Shown: positions 1-11,006, counted from the first letter of the stretch. The stretch: 64,000 bases of DNA from Liolophura sinensis (GCF_032854445.1 NC_088304.1:11545704-11609703), one strand, 5' to 3'. The notes: generated by a model from the letters alone, not told the origin. Made by a program: numbers and translations.

Positions 1-1555
1 AGCGTGCTCCCGATTTCTGGAGTATTGCAAATGATGTCAGGCTTGTTACAAAGGGCAATGGCATAGCGTGGTTATGTAAATAGCTTTAGGGGTGACTTAC
101 AGTTCAGCACAGATTCTACCAGGTTTACTCTGCGTTAACCAATATTGTGGGCTCAGTAACATGGTGTTAGACAAGAGCTTTGTCTTTTTCATGTTTTTCC
201 ATACATCCACCTTTATCACCCCAGCTTTCGCGGTTGAGAATCCCAAGCGTTTTCCTTTGCTACAAGCTATAAGCCAGAACGGGTCCTGAATTATCTCCCA
301 TCTCCCTTAGCACCCAATCAATACCAATTTATTGTCATTTCATTAAACCATGTAATGACATCTTCACCGATGACGGAAGCTTCAGGGCGGAAGTCATTGC
401 AACGATCAAAGTACATTAGCATAGCCCAGGGTCACTCCAGACCAACCCGTTTATATGGGAGAAGTAATACGTCGACAAGTAATACTAGGTCACAACACTG
501 AAGACTGATTTATCTCTTTGCAAATCATGTTACCAGTTAAGCACATAGTGGATAAGCTAAAACCTTTCTAGCCCGTTGTCAACTAAGTGCGATAAATGTA
601 TGATGGATCAGTTAGCATCGACAATACTGGCGTAAGAATGAGTTTTACTCTTGTCTGGTGAGGAATTAATAGAATAAACCAGTCATTGTATACATGACTT
701 GCATACTGATATATATTATTTATTTACTGTTTCATTTGTGTAATTTATTTGTTACTTTATTTAGATTTGTATTTCATTATTTTTATATTGCTTAAATTTG
801 TTTTGTTTTGTTGCTTCCATTATTTATTTATTGCTCCAAGTTTTTATTTACCGCTTCATTTATTTATGGACAGCTTTCACAATATTTTACTCCTTCACTA
901 TTTTTATTGCCTCAATAATTTTTTCTTGCATCAATTCTGCTTATGCTTGACTGAGAAACCAAGGTCCCATGCAATGCAATCGCTTTACAATTCTCCCTAT
1001 GCAAGATTTCACAGAACAAACAGTGTAAGTATCAGAACAAAGAGCAATGGATTACCCCATGAGGATATAGACGTACATCAGGTAGTCCAACAATATCCCG
1101 TCCTTTGTCGCGTCACTCTGCGTCCTTCGAGTAGTCTTGTAAGAGAGCAGTAAAAAAAAGTACCGCACAAAAAACAAAAACAATAAAAAATTGGTTTTAG
1201 TGCAATAATATGAGCGCGGGCGAATTCCCGTTCTCCAGCATGTACATATAAGTCTACATTTAACTGATGAAATAAGTTAACCAATTTCTAACTGACTAAC
1301 GCAATTTTTTGGAAAAGTCGATTTTCATTGTTTTATCTGAAACCGAGTAATGCCTCTGCTGAGTACCAGGTCTCGTTGACAGACGAGGCTTTGTGGATTA
1401 ACACTAAAATATCCTATTGAGCTCAGTTCATTAATTTAACATTATGAAGAGCCGTCATAATGCATGATGAATCTATTTTGTTCTTTTATTTTGCCATGCA
1501 GATAATATACTCACATAGCTAAATGCTTGTTACTATTTTTCTGCTTGAAACAGCA
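1..1555. other. AT-rich stretch with no recognisable gene
   Basis: Both strands were read. The longest open frame (749-1153, +) translates to low-complexity hydrophobic residues over a T-rich tract and has no coding character. No repeat family seen elsewhere in the window matches clearly here. It could hold upstream regulatory sequence or a 5' UTR exon of the opsin gene, but nothing in the sequence shows this. Confidence 0.5.
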
Positions 1556-1680
1556 AACCTTGCTGCTATTGTGTCCGTTTGCAGGCAGATTACCTGCAGC
1601 TTGGTAGCTGTTTTGTCTACAGATAATAGAACTAAACGTTAGTCGTTATTGCGTCTGTTTACATATTAATAACTACACGC

Positions 1681-2112
1681 ATAACTACACGTTTGTCATT
1701 ATTGTGTCAGTTTGCAGATACTGGTGCATAGCTACACGTTTGTCATTATTGTGTCAGTTTGCAGATACTGGTGCATAGCTACACGTTTGTCATTATTGTG
1801 TCAGTTTGCAGATACTGGTGCATAGCTACACGTTTGTCATTATTGTGTCAGTTTGCAGATACTGATGCATAGCTACACGTTTGTCATTATTGTGTCAGTT
1901 TGCAGATACTGATGCATAGCTACACGTTTGTCATTATTGTGTCAGTTTGCAGACACTGGTGCATAGCTACACGTTTGTCATTATTGTGTCAGTTTGCAGA
2001 TACTGGTGCATAGCTACACGTTTGTCATTATTGTGCCACTTTGTAGCGATTGATGCATAGCTACACGTTTCTCATTATTGTGTCACTTTGTAGCGATTGA
2101 TGCATAGCTACG
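1681..2112. repeat. 47-bp minisatellite, about 9 copies, upstream of opsin
   Basis: About nine head-to-tail copies of a 47-bp unit containing CATAGCTACACGTTTGTCAT followed by TATTGTGTCAGTTTGCAGATA. The middle copies are nearly identical and the last two diverge (CACTTTGTAGCGATTGATG). Degenerate relatives extend left to about 1556. Each unit carries a T-rich tract ending in TTTGCAG followed by ATA, which resembles the splice acceptor at 2278-2279 just before the opsin start codon. Confidence 0.95.
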
Positions 2113-2261
2113 TGTTTTATTATTTGATTACTGGTTCATTTTATGAAGGGGGAGTACAGGGCTGCATATACAATAGCTATACGCTTGATTCTGCTATGTT
2201 TTATTGATGATATCATATCAACACGCTTGCTTTTACAAATTCATAGCTCATCGTTTGTTGT

Positions 2262-2280
2262 CATTTTATCTATTCGCAGA
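2262..2280 (+). promoter_or_regulatory. Possible splice acceptor 5 nt before the opsin start codon
   Basis: A pyrimidine-rich tract ends in TATTCGCAG, with AG at 2278-2279, and ATAGC then precedes the ATG at 2285. If used, the first coding exon begins at 2280 and the 5' UTR lies mostly in an upstream exon that I could not find. If not used, transcription starts within or near the minisatellite. Confidence 0.4.
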
Positions 2281-2284
2281 TAGC

Positions 2285-2441
2285 ATGGCTTTGTTGGAGT
2301 CCGAGATACTCATTATAGAGAACGATGGCAAAATAGCTGAAATAAACATAACTCTTCAGACTGAGGAGGAAGAAATCTTCGGGCACATTGTACTTCCGGA
2401 ACATGTGTATGTGGGAATGGGCATCTACTTGTCCACCACAG
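2285..2441 (+). CDS. Opsin coding exon 1 (N terminus and start of TM1)
   Basis: Encodes residues 1-52 and the first base of codon 53. The extracellular N terminus is acidic (a TEEEE run) with one N-glycosylation sequon, and TM1 starts near H40. The donor is CAG|GTTAGT. The next upstream in-frame ATG (2204) would add residues read through the acceptor-like tract, so 2285 is preferred. Confidence 0.85.
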
Positions 2442-5400
2442 GTTAGTAACTACGGCTATTCATTAGTTGTGTACTTTATATCCCACGGGTGGAAGAAATC
2501 GGTCAATACCCACTGGGACACCATATACATGAGGCCGTATTTCCCCGGGTACGTGTGACTATTTGCCGCATATTCTGTCGTCGCTGTTCTGGTTTTACTC
2601 TCTATGCTGTACGTCATGCTCTAATTACATTGTATTCCTGCATAAACCAGAACTCTACTCTTGGACTAAGCCCCCCGATGCCTGGTCCCTTTGCATTGCA
2701 TTAATGTGATTGTATGTTACATGCAATGACAAAACAGCATTTTGAGTAATTCTAGACCAGTAACGTCTAATAAATTGCAATTGTCATCAGTGCATTTGTT
2801 TCACCTATTTCTGCTTAAGCCATTGTGCTGGGGGCGTGTAATTTGCTACTATTTAAGCATTTACATTAAGAGTTGGAATAAAACCCTAACTGAGGTATTT
2901 TGACAAGAGGCTGTATTTCACGACATCACACTGTCGTCGCTGCTCTGGTTTTTCTCTCTGTATATGCCGCACGTCTTTAAGTGTACTACCTAGCCTTATA
3001 TCTCATCAGCGTCTGACAAACATTCGCCACATCTGCCAGGTTATAAGTCACTCCACATGATGTACGGATCGTACGCATGCACAGATGAGGTCTAACTTGG
3101 GACAAACACGTCCTATATACCTATATGCTACAAAATTGCAAACATTAGAGTCTGTTCGGTATTTGGTTCATTTCTATTTATCTTTATAGGTACTATTTAT
3201 GCTCAAGCCATCGTGTCGCCTAGAATCAGAGTCATCAGTAAAATTGTTTCGGTAAAATTGTCCTATAGAATTATGCTGTGTACATTTTGATGAAAAGAAT
3301 GCAGGTGTATCAGATGAACATCAGTCTTTTCTGTTTTCTGTTGTCACTTCTGGTCCCATCACCGTGATGGCGATGACCATCCACTGCACTACAGCGATAG
3401 TCCGTAACCGTAAAAATACACATCACTGTAAAAACACACCTCCCCGGGGATATGTCACGTCTTTTCAAGGGCAGTTGGACAGTTCGCCGATCGCACGTTT
3501 CCTACTGGGCCTTACAACATTTAACATTTGCACAGTCTAACGTGTCTTGTAGATCACTTTAAATCAATGCACCGATGGTTTTATGGTTTGCACACGCGAT
3601 AATCTTTGTTTAAATGTTTGGTTTATATCCCAGAGTCCTCCACAGACTGCCATGTTATCAGTCAAATATTATCGAGCCTGACGCAACAGACAATAATATT
3701 TTTCGACATGATAATCTGTTTAGGCCTCAAATTAGTCTACTGAGATTTCATTAACCGTCATAAATTTGCCTTTGCCTTTGTTTCAGGATGTCTAGCATTG
3801 CTGGCTAATTTGCTGGTGGTTTTCATCTTCGTTCGAACTCGTCATCTCCGAGTGGCCACCAATCTCCAGTTGCTCAACCTTAGCCTAGCCGACATCGGGG
3901 TTGTGGTACTGGCCTATCCATTCGCCATCCGATCCAACTTTGCAGGGGTAAGCGATCAGGAAATTTACTTACTTAGCCATTTAAGCATGTATATTTGATA
4001 TACAGCAATAATTGTCAACAAAGCCGCCGGTTGATTTATTTATTTATTTTATTGTTGTTTAACGCCATACTCAAGAATATTTCACTTATACCAGTGGTGG
4101 TCTTTTTCATCGACGGTCAATATTTGGCAATTTACTGGCGACAATGTTTGTGGAAGATAGCAATCTTCAACTCCCTTGACCGCCAATTGCTCTCAGTAAG
4201 GCCTCATGAGCAATGAGAACAGTAAAATACCCATTGGGATATTCCTCTATCTATTGCTCTTCCAATCTATTTTTCCGGAAGAAGACACGCCCTTTACCAA
4301 TGGGGTTACGTGTTTTGTGTCCGGCTGCGGCCTGGTCTCAATTTGACCCTTGGTGCACCTGTTAAAGTGCGGAGGTTTCCTACATAGGTCCTCAAAACCG
4401 TCGTCTTTGCGAAATGTTGTTCAGGTTAACAACAAAGCAAAAATTAAAACACTTATACATGTAACCTAAAACCGAAATGTATACATTCTATTATTTATTT
4501 AATTTGATTGGGCCTTTGCGCTGTACTCAAGAAGTTATTCACTTGGGCGACGACGTCCAGCATTATGGTGTGAAGAAACCGGGAAAAGCCATAACCATCC
4601 GCAGGTTACCCCCATACCTTGCCACGTACACAAGCCAGTAGTATACATGCTGTTCCCAGGAGTCTCTCACCATTGCGGTCGCGGTGAGTTCAAGTCCAGC
4701 TCATGCTGGCTTTCTCTCCGGTCGTAAGTGGGAAGGTCTGTCATCAACCTGCGGATGGTCGTGGGTTTCCCCCGGGCTCTGCCCGGTTTCCACCCACGAT
4801 AATGTTGTCCGCCGTCGTATAAGTGAAATTTTCTTGGGTTACGGCGTAAAACACCAATCAAATAAATAAATAAATAAATATACATGCTGTTACATTACAC
4901 AAAAAGTTGTTTCAGTAACACTAGGGTTTCCTTTTGTTGTGTCCGAGCCACTTTTTATGTAAAATTACAGCTGTAAACGCATATCTACAGAACAAATCGA
5001 AGTTGCCTGAATCTGCAACACAATATAGATGTAAAAAAATACCCAATTGGCTAAAGTGTCATTTGTCATGGTTGGTATTATCACAAAGGCCACTGATTGG
5101 TGAATGTTGTCTTCCCACAGAAATGGCTGTACGGAGTGGCTGGGTGCCAATGGTACGGTTTCTCTGGCTTTTTCTTCGGCAATGTCAGCATGAGTACTTT
5201 GAGCCTTCTCAGTTTTGACCGGTACATCACCGTCTGTCGTCCCAACTCAGGTAACAACAATGAAATAAAGAATTAATTAATCAACTCACAAACCATTAAT
5301 CTGACCTGCGAGCATCCCTTGCTACGATGGTTCAAGTGCTGGCTTATTGCCGTTGACCCACGAAATCACGTGTTCGATTCCAACTCTCACTGTTTTGGCA

Positions 5401-8400
5401 GCGGCTTGAAGTGGGGAAGTTGGTCAGGTACCTAGTGAAAGGTGATAGTTTGTTCCCGGCAGTGGGCAGTTACCGCAACCCCTAAACCTGAACGCTGTCA
5501 TAAAGCCAATGAAATAAATAAATATTAGCCTCCTTGCTCACTCAGTTATTCGCATGCCCTCTCTGCATATTGGGAGCATTTTGGTCAATAAGAGCCACGT
5601 ATTCAAACATGACCTGGTACGACTTTACGTCACGTGGTTTATGGCGAAGGGTGGTGGCACTCTCGAGGTTCCATTTGGATTCCTCCATTAAGAAACATGA
5701 TCGTATAAGTGAAATACTCTTAATTATAAACAATAATAAATTTATATTTCATGTTTTTGACAGATTTAAACAAAAACCTATAACACAATCGCTTGTGAAC
5801 TCAACTTGCTTTTGGTATATGACGCGACTCAGTGTCCTGAGGACTCCACTGTTTACAAGTCTTGGGGTCACAGCACTGCCGAATAGGAAACACGACCATC
5901 CGCAGGTTGCGTCAAGACGTCATATTTAAATGACTTTGTAATTTGATCTCATGTTCCTCTGTAGAAGATTTTATCTTACAGACCCAAGGAAACATTGTTG
6001 CTAGCCACGTGACAAGTACATAATGTAGCAAATGTGTAATTTTATTTCTGTACGTAATTTTAATGTAAATTATTTCTGAAAATATTTTATTCAGATTTTA
6101 AAATTCGGACGGTGAAGCAGGCAGTGACAGTGCTGTGTTTTATCTGGATAGAAGCCCTACTATTCGCCATTCTTCCTGTTCTGGGCTGGAGCAGATATCA
6201 CCTGGAACCCTTCCAGGTAAACGTTCATTAATTAAGCAATTCATTAGATAATGAAGATTGTGCTTGATTTAATTATCACGTTGGATAGCGCGGAATAGCT
6301 TATACAGACATGAGTACCAATCACATATAACGTATGACAGCTTTTACCTAATTCTGCTGATCATCCGTGCTCTGTCACGCCTAAGACCTTTAAAAGAGGG
6401 AGTTGCAGCTTCCTTCATTGACTTTCAGGATTAAGGGGATAGTGCAACAACTGGTTGATCTGTGCCAATATAATGGTCGTCTCAGTGAAGCAGTACTAGA
6501 TAAAAGAGCGGTGGAAATCCGTCCTGCAGCAAAGAGGCACATTACACGTACGTGCACTCCAAGGACTCCTTCGTCGTCATATGACTGAAAAATTGTTAAT
6601 TACGACGTTAAAACCTAAGCACTGTCTCTTCCCACCATATTGCTGGCTGCCGGCGTATAAATCAAATATCACAAATCAAATAAATAAATAGATAAATAAA
6701 CATGTGACCTTTTGTCAACTATCACACTGGTGTCTCTGCTCTGGTTTTACTTCATATGCTAAAATCAGCTATATGTATGCATAGAAAGTATATTATCACA
6801 CAAACAGCTCTTTTTGATTGTACTACGTCTTTTCTTACACACAGGTGATTTCTCTTACCACATACAAAGCTAATGCTGATAATGGAATTTGTACCATCAC
6901 ATACATAGCAAATGCGTATAGTGCTATTTTCATCAACAAATACATTGCTGTCGTCATATACGTTACTTGGTATTGTTTACAATGAGGTTTATATCATTAC
7001 ATGCATTATTAATATTAAATATAATTAAGACGTACAGCATAGAGACTGTGATAGCTTGCAAATAGTGACACGTAACCGGTGAAATACTGTCTCTCGTCAA
7101 TTTACCTCAGTCAGGGTTTTATTCTAAGTGTTCATATAAATGCATGAATAGTAGCAATTTACACGCCCCCTAGCGTAATCTAGGGGACATGTCTAGACTA
7201 AAATAGCCCAGTTTAGAGTCAAGTCAGAGCACGACACCATTGGAAGAATTGGCAATTTTTCTCAATTAGGATTTTACTCTAAATGTTTATGTAAATGGTC
7301 ACAAAAGGAAACCTCGACTCTCCTTAGCAGAATTATTTAAAAATAAAAATACAGTGAATCATTTAAAAATAAAAATGCAGGGATGTCCGTTATAATATAT
7401 TAGACGTTACTGGTCTACAATTACCAAAATGTTATTTATAGTCTTACATACATTGTTGATAATAGTCAATAGTGATATTTATATTGTCACTTACATTATA
7501 ACAAAATACGGCACAGAGAGTACAACCAGAGCAGCAATGACAGTGTGATAGGTGGCAAATCGTCCCACGCTACCGATGTAAAAACATCTCTTGTCAATTT
7601 ATCTCAGTTCGCACTTTATTTTGACTGTTCATGGAAATGCGTGCACGCCCATGACAGAATTGGCTAAACAACAAAAACAAAATGCAATGATGTTAATTGT
7701 AACATATTGGACGTCCTTGGTCGAGAATTAGTCAAACTGTAGTTTTGTCATCATACTGTTATTTGATGCTAATGACTTGTTGATGCTCATTCGACCTGAT
7801 TTTTTCCTTATCACAGACCTCGTGCACGGTAGACTGGTACAATCACTCCCCAGAAGCTGTCTCCTTTGTCGGCTGCCTTACTTTGTACATCACTATCAAC
7901 GTGACCATCATCATGGTGTGTTACGGGTGCATAGCGCATAAAGTCAGGGAGCATGGCAAGACCAATGTCTGTGCTAAAAGCAGGAAGAGCAAATCTGGAG
8001 ATCAGAAAACAGCTATTGTAAGTAATGGACGGAATCCATATTTCGGAAGCCGTTAAACTGTCTATAAATGAAATTTCCACCTATCGCGCTGATGGCCACT
8101 GTTTCGATTTAAGATAGCGTGTGTCATCTTTTCGCACGTGCACTGACCATGTCTTTTTTACGGACTAGAAAAGATTAGACTAGAGATTCCACACTATTTT
8201 GATTTCTGATGTACTTTTAGGTGAAACTCTGAAATTTAGTACCATTTTTTGGTTTTGTAGAAGGATAATGTTTTCCTATTTCTGAGTGATTGAATCCTGT
8301 GTACAGTGTCCAACCTTGTTGTCATCTTTCCTTTGTTTGTGAAGCCTTTGGGATCTCAGACATAGTTCCTAATTGGTTCTCAGCCTTTGAAATCATTGGT

Positions 8401-9163
8401 TTGATAGAACCCGGCCATGGGATCACAAAGCAAGCTTAGACTTAACTCAAAATTTTAAATCACTTTAAAACTGTATTATCTTAAATTACAATGTCAAAAT
8501 TTTGTTTGAAAACGTAAAATCCGGGTAAGTTAAGTACAACAAATTTCAGTTAAAATAACGGAAAGGAACATAAAAATTAAATGACTGAAGTCTTGACTTA
8601 AGTCTAGGATAGTTTCGTGATTGTATTTCTGATGTCAGTTTTCTGTTTTGGTGTCTCAACCCACGTTTTAATTTCGTCTGTTTGCTGTAAACAATAGGAA
8701 CTCAGACCAAATTGTTTGTATGATCTTTTAAACTTTTGGACCACATTGTAATTCTCGTCTGTGTATGCCATAATCCTTGATCTCAGATCGTCTTATCTTT
8801 CTGTTGCAGCTGATAGCCCTTCAGGTATTTGGTTTCCTCGTCTGCTGGATGCCATATGCCGTGACCTCATTGTGGCTGTCGTATGGCAGCTCAACCAAGA
8901 CTTCCCTCAACCTGACGGTACTTCCTGCAATGTTCGCCAAATTTGCGCCTCTCGTCAACCCGTTGATATACGTGGCCGTGAACTACAACTTCCGACGTGC
9001 CTTCGCGGACATAGCCTGTTGTAGAATCAATAGTAAAACTATGAAAAGCACGGAGAGTGGGAAGTGTGTACGAGTGTCTGAGATCCATACGAAAATGTGC
9101 TTGTCGTGTATACCTCTGAGCTGGCCATTCAATAGTAACTCTACGCCGGAGGAAAGTGTGTAG
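2285..9163 (+). CDS. Opsin (retinal-binding GPCR), complete, six coding exons
   Basis: Joined exons 2285-2441, 3787-3947, 5121-5250, 6095-6216, 7817-8017 and 8810-9163 give 1125 nt, or 374 residues plus stop. All introns are GT-AG and the phases agree (1,0,1,0,0). The N terminus has a sequon (N21-I-T). TM1 has N60, TM2 has NLSLAD with D88, TM3 begins after C115 and ends in DRY 139-141, and C193 is the disulfide partner. E187 matches bovine E181 by spacing from C193. The E113 site is tyrosine (Y118). TM6 has CWMPY (C269, W270, P272). K301 lies six residues before NPLIY (307-311), the spacing of the retinylidene lysine. A C-terminal CC may be palmitoylated. Known opsins with Tyr at 113 use E181 as counterion. 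The TM3 string WYGFSGFFFG recalls neuropsin- or xenopsin-type opsins. Opsin identity is firm; the subgroup is a guess. Confidence 0.95.
2489..2615 (+). repeat. Rep-1 fragment in opsin intron 1
   Basis: Matches the right half of the dispersed repeat Rep-1: a GAGGCCGTATTT region, a GTGTGACTATTTGCC region, then TCGTCGCTGTTCTGGTTTTA. It is followed by a second short repeat (about 2636-2705, starting TATTCCTGCATAAACCAG) that recurs at 49538-49610. Confidence 0.7.
2722..2990 (+). repeat. Rep-1 copy in opsin intron 1
   Basis: A near-complete copy of a roughly 250-bp dispersed family. Landmarks in order are TGAGTAATTCTAGACCAG, AAATTGCAATT, GGGGGCGTGTAATTTGCTAC, AATAAAACCCTAACTGAGGT, and TCGTCGCTGCTCTGG. 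No ORF, tRNA-like boxes or clear terminal repeats were seen, so its class is unknown. Confidence 0.8.
3787..3947 (+). CDS. Opsin coding exon 2 (TM1-TM2)
   Basis: Encodes the end of codon 53 to residue 106. The acceptor is TTTGTTTCAG and the donor is GGG|GTAAGC, phase 0. It holds ANLLV of TM1 (N60) and NLSLADIG of TM2 (D88), the conserved GPCR residues 1.50 and 2.50. Confidence 0.93.
4036..4200 (-). repeat. SINE-tail-related repeat in opsin intron 2
   Basis: Starts with ATTT repeats and then TAACGCCATACTCAAGAATA, the reverse complement of the SINE-A tail region. The rest (GGCAATTTACTGGCGACAATG) does not match SINE-A, so this is a chimera or a related family. Confidence 0.55.
4490..4643 (-). 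repeat. SINE-A, truncated, in opsin intron 2
   Basis: A reverse-strand SINE-A 3' part: an ATTT-rich tail, a diverged CTGTACTCAAGAAG, then CCAGCATTATGGTG, GAAACCGGG and CCATCCGCAGGTT. The tRNA-like head is missing. Confidence 0.75.
4655..4879 (+). repeat. SINE-A, nearly complete 3' part, in opsin intron 2
   Basis: Forward SINE-A from AGGAGTCTCTCACCATTGCG through GAGTTCAAGTCCAGCTCATG (a B-box-like stretch), GGCTCTGCCCGGTTTCC and ACGGCGTAAAACACCAATC to an AAAT-repeat tail. It lies 11 bp from an inverted SINE-A fragment. Confidence 0.9.
5121..5250 (+). CDS. Opsin coding exon 3 (ECL1 to DRY)
   Basis: Residues 107-149 plus one base. The acceptor is TCTTCCCACAG and the donor is CAG|GTAACA. It contains disulfide cysteine C115, Y118 at the vertebrate counterion site, the WYGFSGFFFG stretch of TM3 and DRY 139-141 followed by ITVCRP. 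Confidence 0.93.
5305..5524 (+). repeat. SINE-C, tRNA-like SINE in opsin intron 3
   Basis: A head with GCATCCCTTGCTACGATGG (weak A-box position) and GTGTTCGATTCCAAC (a good B-box match), a unique body, and a tail AATGAAATAAATAAATATT. It is unlike SINE-A except for the AAAT-type tail. Only one copy was seen here, so the family assignment is inference. Confidence 0.55.
6095..6216 (+). CDS. Opsin coding exon 4 (TM4 and start of ECL2)
   Basis: Codons 150-190. The acceptor is TTTTATTCAG and the donor is CAG|GTAAAC, phase 0. It encodes TM4 and then GWSRYHLEPFQ. E187 aligns with bovine E181 by its six-residue spacing to C193 in the next exon. Confidence 0.93.
6384..6705 (+). repeat. SINE-B joined to a SINE-A tail, opsin intron 4
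   Basis: The body and tail of SINE-B run from about 6384 (CCTTTAAAAGAGGGAGTTGC) through ATAGTGCAACAACTGGTTGA and TCGTCATATGACTGAAAAAT to ACGACGTTAAAACC at about 6616. A remnant of SINE-A end sequence (CCCACCATATTGCTGG, CAAATAAATAAATAG) follows. The mixed end suggests one element inserted next to or into the other. Confidence 0.75.
7020..7200 (-). repeat. Rep-1 copy in opsin intron 4
   Basis: Reverse orientation: GACGTACAGCATAGAGA, GACACGTAACCGGTGAAATA, CAATTTACCTCAGTCAGGG and GTAGCAATTTACACGCCCCC. The distal part is lost. Confidence 0.75.
7250..7760 (-). repeat. Two further Rep-1 pieces, opsin intron 4
   Basis: A partial reverse copy (about 7250-7435, ending TATTAGACGTTACTGGTCTA) is followed by a second, fuller reverse copy (about 7500-7750) with CAGAGCAGCAATGACAGTGT, TTGTCAATTTATCTCAG and ATATTGGACGTCCTTGGTC. 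Three Rep-1 segments therefore lie head to tail in this intron. Confidence 0.7.
7817..8017 (+). CDS. Opsin coding exon 5 (ECL2, TM5, ICL3)
   Basis: Codons 191-257. The acceptor is CTTATCACAG and the donor is ATT|GTAAGT. It starts TSCTVDWYN with the conserved C193, continues through TM5 (YITINVTIIMVCY), and ends in a short basic intracellular loop (SRKSKSGDQK) of the kind that contacts G proteins. Confidence 0.93.
8810..9163 (+). CDS. Opsin coding exon 6 (TM6, TM7, C tail, stop)
   Basis: Codons 258-374 and TAG. The acceptor is CTTTCTGTTGCAG. TM6 carries CWMPYAV. TM7 has PAMFAKFAPLVNPLIY with K301, followed by NYNFRRAF at helix 8, where many ciliary opsins have NKQ. Two adjacent cysteines lie after helix 8. 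The tail is about 55 residues with several Ser/Thr that could be kinase sites. Confidence 0.94.
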   Translation: MIALQVFGFLVCWMPYAVTSLWLSYGSSTKTSLNLTVLPAMFAKFAPLVNPLIYVAVNYNFRRAFADIACCRINSKTMKSTESGKCVRVSEIHTKMCLSCIPLSWPFNSNSTPEESV

Positions 9164-10219
9164 TGGCGAACTCATTCGGAAAGAATGTGTGAAAGTATGA
9201 ACTCTCGAGGAAGCATAATGTGAATTTAAAAATCTTTCCGGAAGTTATTTGAGCATTTGGGAGGAAAGTGTGAAGTTATAAGTGCATTTAGAAGAAAAGT
9301 AGAAAGCTGTAAATTTTTCTGGCGACGCAGAGTGTAGGTAGCTAGTCATCCATATATTCTGCTCAGGAGACCCTTTGGGTGCTTACCCCGGTGTGCCTTT
9401 GATCTCTTTGGTTAATACACATACCACGATCTCTATTACATTTGTTGACCGGGGAAGGTGACAAAGTCAAGCACAAACGGTGAAATATGGAGACAAACTC
9501 TGAACACAAAAGAGACAATGCAAAACTAAGATTGACAATGTGGATCTTTGACGTGTATTGCATGTGACTGGCTGATATTCCTAACATTTACACCCCTCAT
9601 CTTTCTGCTGAAAGACGTCTTTCAAGGCGTGGACTCATGCGATCTGCAAGTGAAAATTTCTACGATCATGGAGCTGTGCAAAGGTTTACACCAGAAGCTG
9701 TGTGAAACCAAGCTGTCCAGCCGACTTGTCATACTGTGATATGAAGCTTGTTTGCTTAGCTTGTACATCGACGATTAGAGCTGTGAAGGAGAGAAAGGGA
9801 GGCGGGGGGATTGAGAGGATAGGGTGAGGGGGCGGTAGAGCGAATAGCTGTTCAGATAATTTCCGAAACTCCATTTGGCTGAAAACCACTCTCCGTAAGT
9901 GTACAATATTTAACAGGTTTGACAACGCAGTGACGTCCCTTTGTATCATGACGTGACCATTTTAAGACACCTTAAAAGAAAATGTTACAACATAAATGTC
10001 GTAAGGTTGTTACTCCTTAGTACTCTAGACTTTTATACCAAGGAAGACATTTTTGAAGAATATGATGCCTTTTTACAATGAAACAGATCTCATATTCATA
10101 TGTTTAAATGTTCTCACCCGGTTTTATATCATAAGGCTATCCTCAATCTGCATGATCTCAGAATATCGTGATGTTGTTGATCATTTTACTAATTTTACCA
10201 ATACTGTATAATGCAGATT

Positions 10220-10221
<2 letters not shown>
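9164..10221 (+). other. Opsin 3' flank, no further gene seen
   Basis: No family match and no convincing exon. The first AATAAA I find downstream of the stop is at 10498-10503, beyond the TA tract, which would make a long 3' UTR. A nearer variant signal may be used instead. Confidence 0.4.

Positions 10222-10299
<78 letters not shown>
10222..10299. repeat. (TA)n microsatellite, about 39 copies
   Basis: A pure alternating TA tract of about 78 bp. Open frames through it (isoleucine-tyrosine repeats) are artefacts. Confidence 0.98.
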
Positions 10300-10304
<5 letters not shown>

Positions 10305-11006
10305 AAAGACGATCTCCATTGAAACCTGTTCGGACAGAGAGTTTTTTATTTTTGAACTGTCTCGTGTTTCCTTTTGGAATCAGCCTTATTCCTTTTGTTT
10401 TGTGTATTTTGGACCGATTTTTCCAACATCAAGTGTTACCTGTGCAAAGACATGCTTTAAAGTAAGCGGCTATAAATGTTGAAGGATCAAAGAAAAGAAT
10501 AAAATACCATCATGTTATTCTATGCTTGGCTAGAAAATTCTGGTGTCAACGTCCTAGCTCGTCTTATATCACAAACTGTCCAATTATTTAGAAACACAAC
10601 CCCACCTGTCATATATCATAATTATATTACGCAATTTGTCACTAACATCACAATCCTAAATTGTGAAAAGAGATAATAATTTGTACCGTGCACCCACCAT
10701 GAAAAGACACTTGTACGCTGGTTTTTTTTTCTTGTATGAGTGAAAGTTACAACGCAAACGTATTTCTAGGCTGTTGTGTTTCGCTTAATTTTATGTTGTT
10801 AGACATTAACAACTGTGAGGTATGAAATGCTTATTCACGACACATGTTTTCATATGCACCACGGCTGTGTCTAATTCTGCTTAACTGGCACAAGGGGCTG
10901 TATATTTATCGTGTTGAGTTAAATCGTCACGTTGGATATTTGAATGTCACACGTTTTGAATATTCACTTCATTTATTTCCCTAAAATATCCCTTACGTCT
11001 TTTCAG

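Noticed and set aside
749-1153. 134-codon frame near the left end
   Set aside because: The translation is T-rich low-complexity hydrophobic sequence with no domain, splice signals or family resemblance.
7811-8080. 89-codon minus-strand frame over opsin exon 5
   Set aside because: It is the antisense of a well-supported coding exon.
8761-9024. 87-codon plus-strand frame over opsin exon 6
   Set aside because: It is an alternative frame; the frame carrying CWMPY and NPLIY is the coding one.
10211-10465. Open frame through the TA microsatellite
   Set aside because: It is an Ile-Tyr artefact of the repeat.
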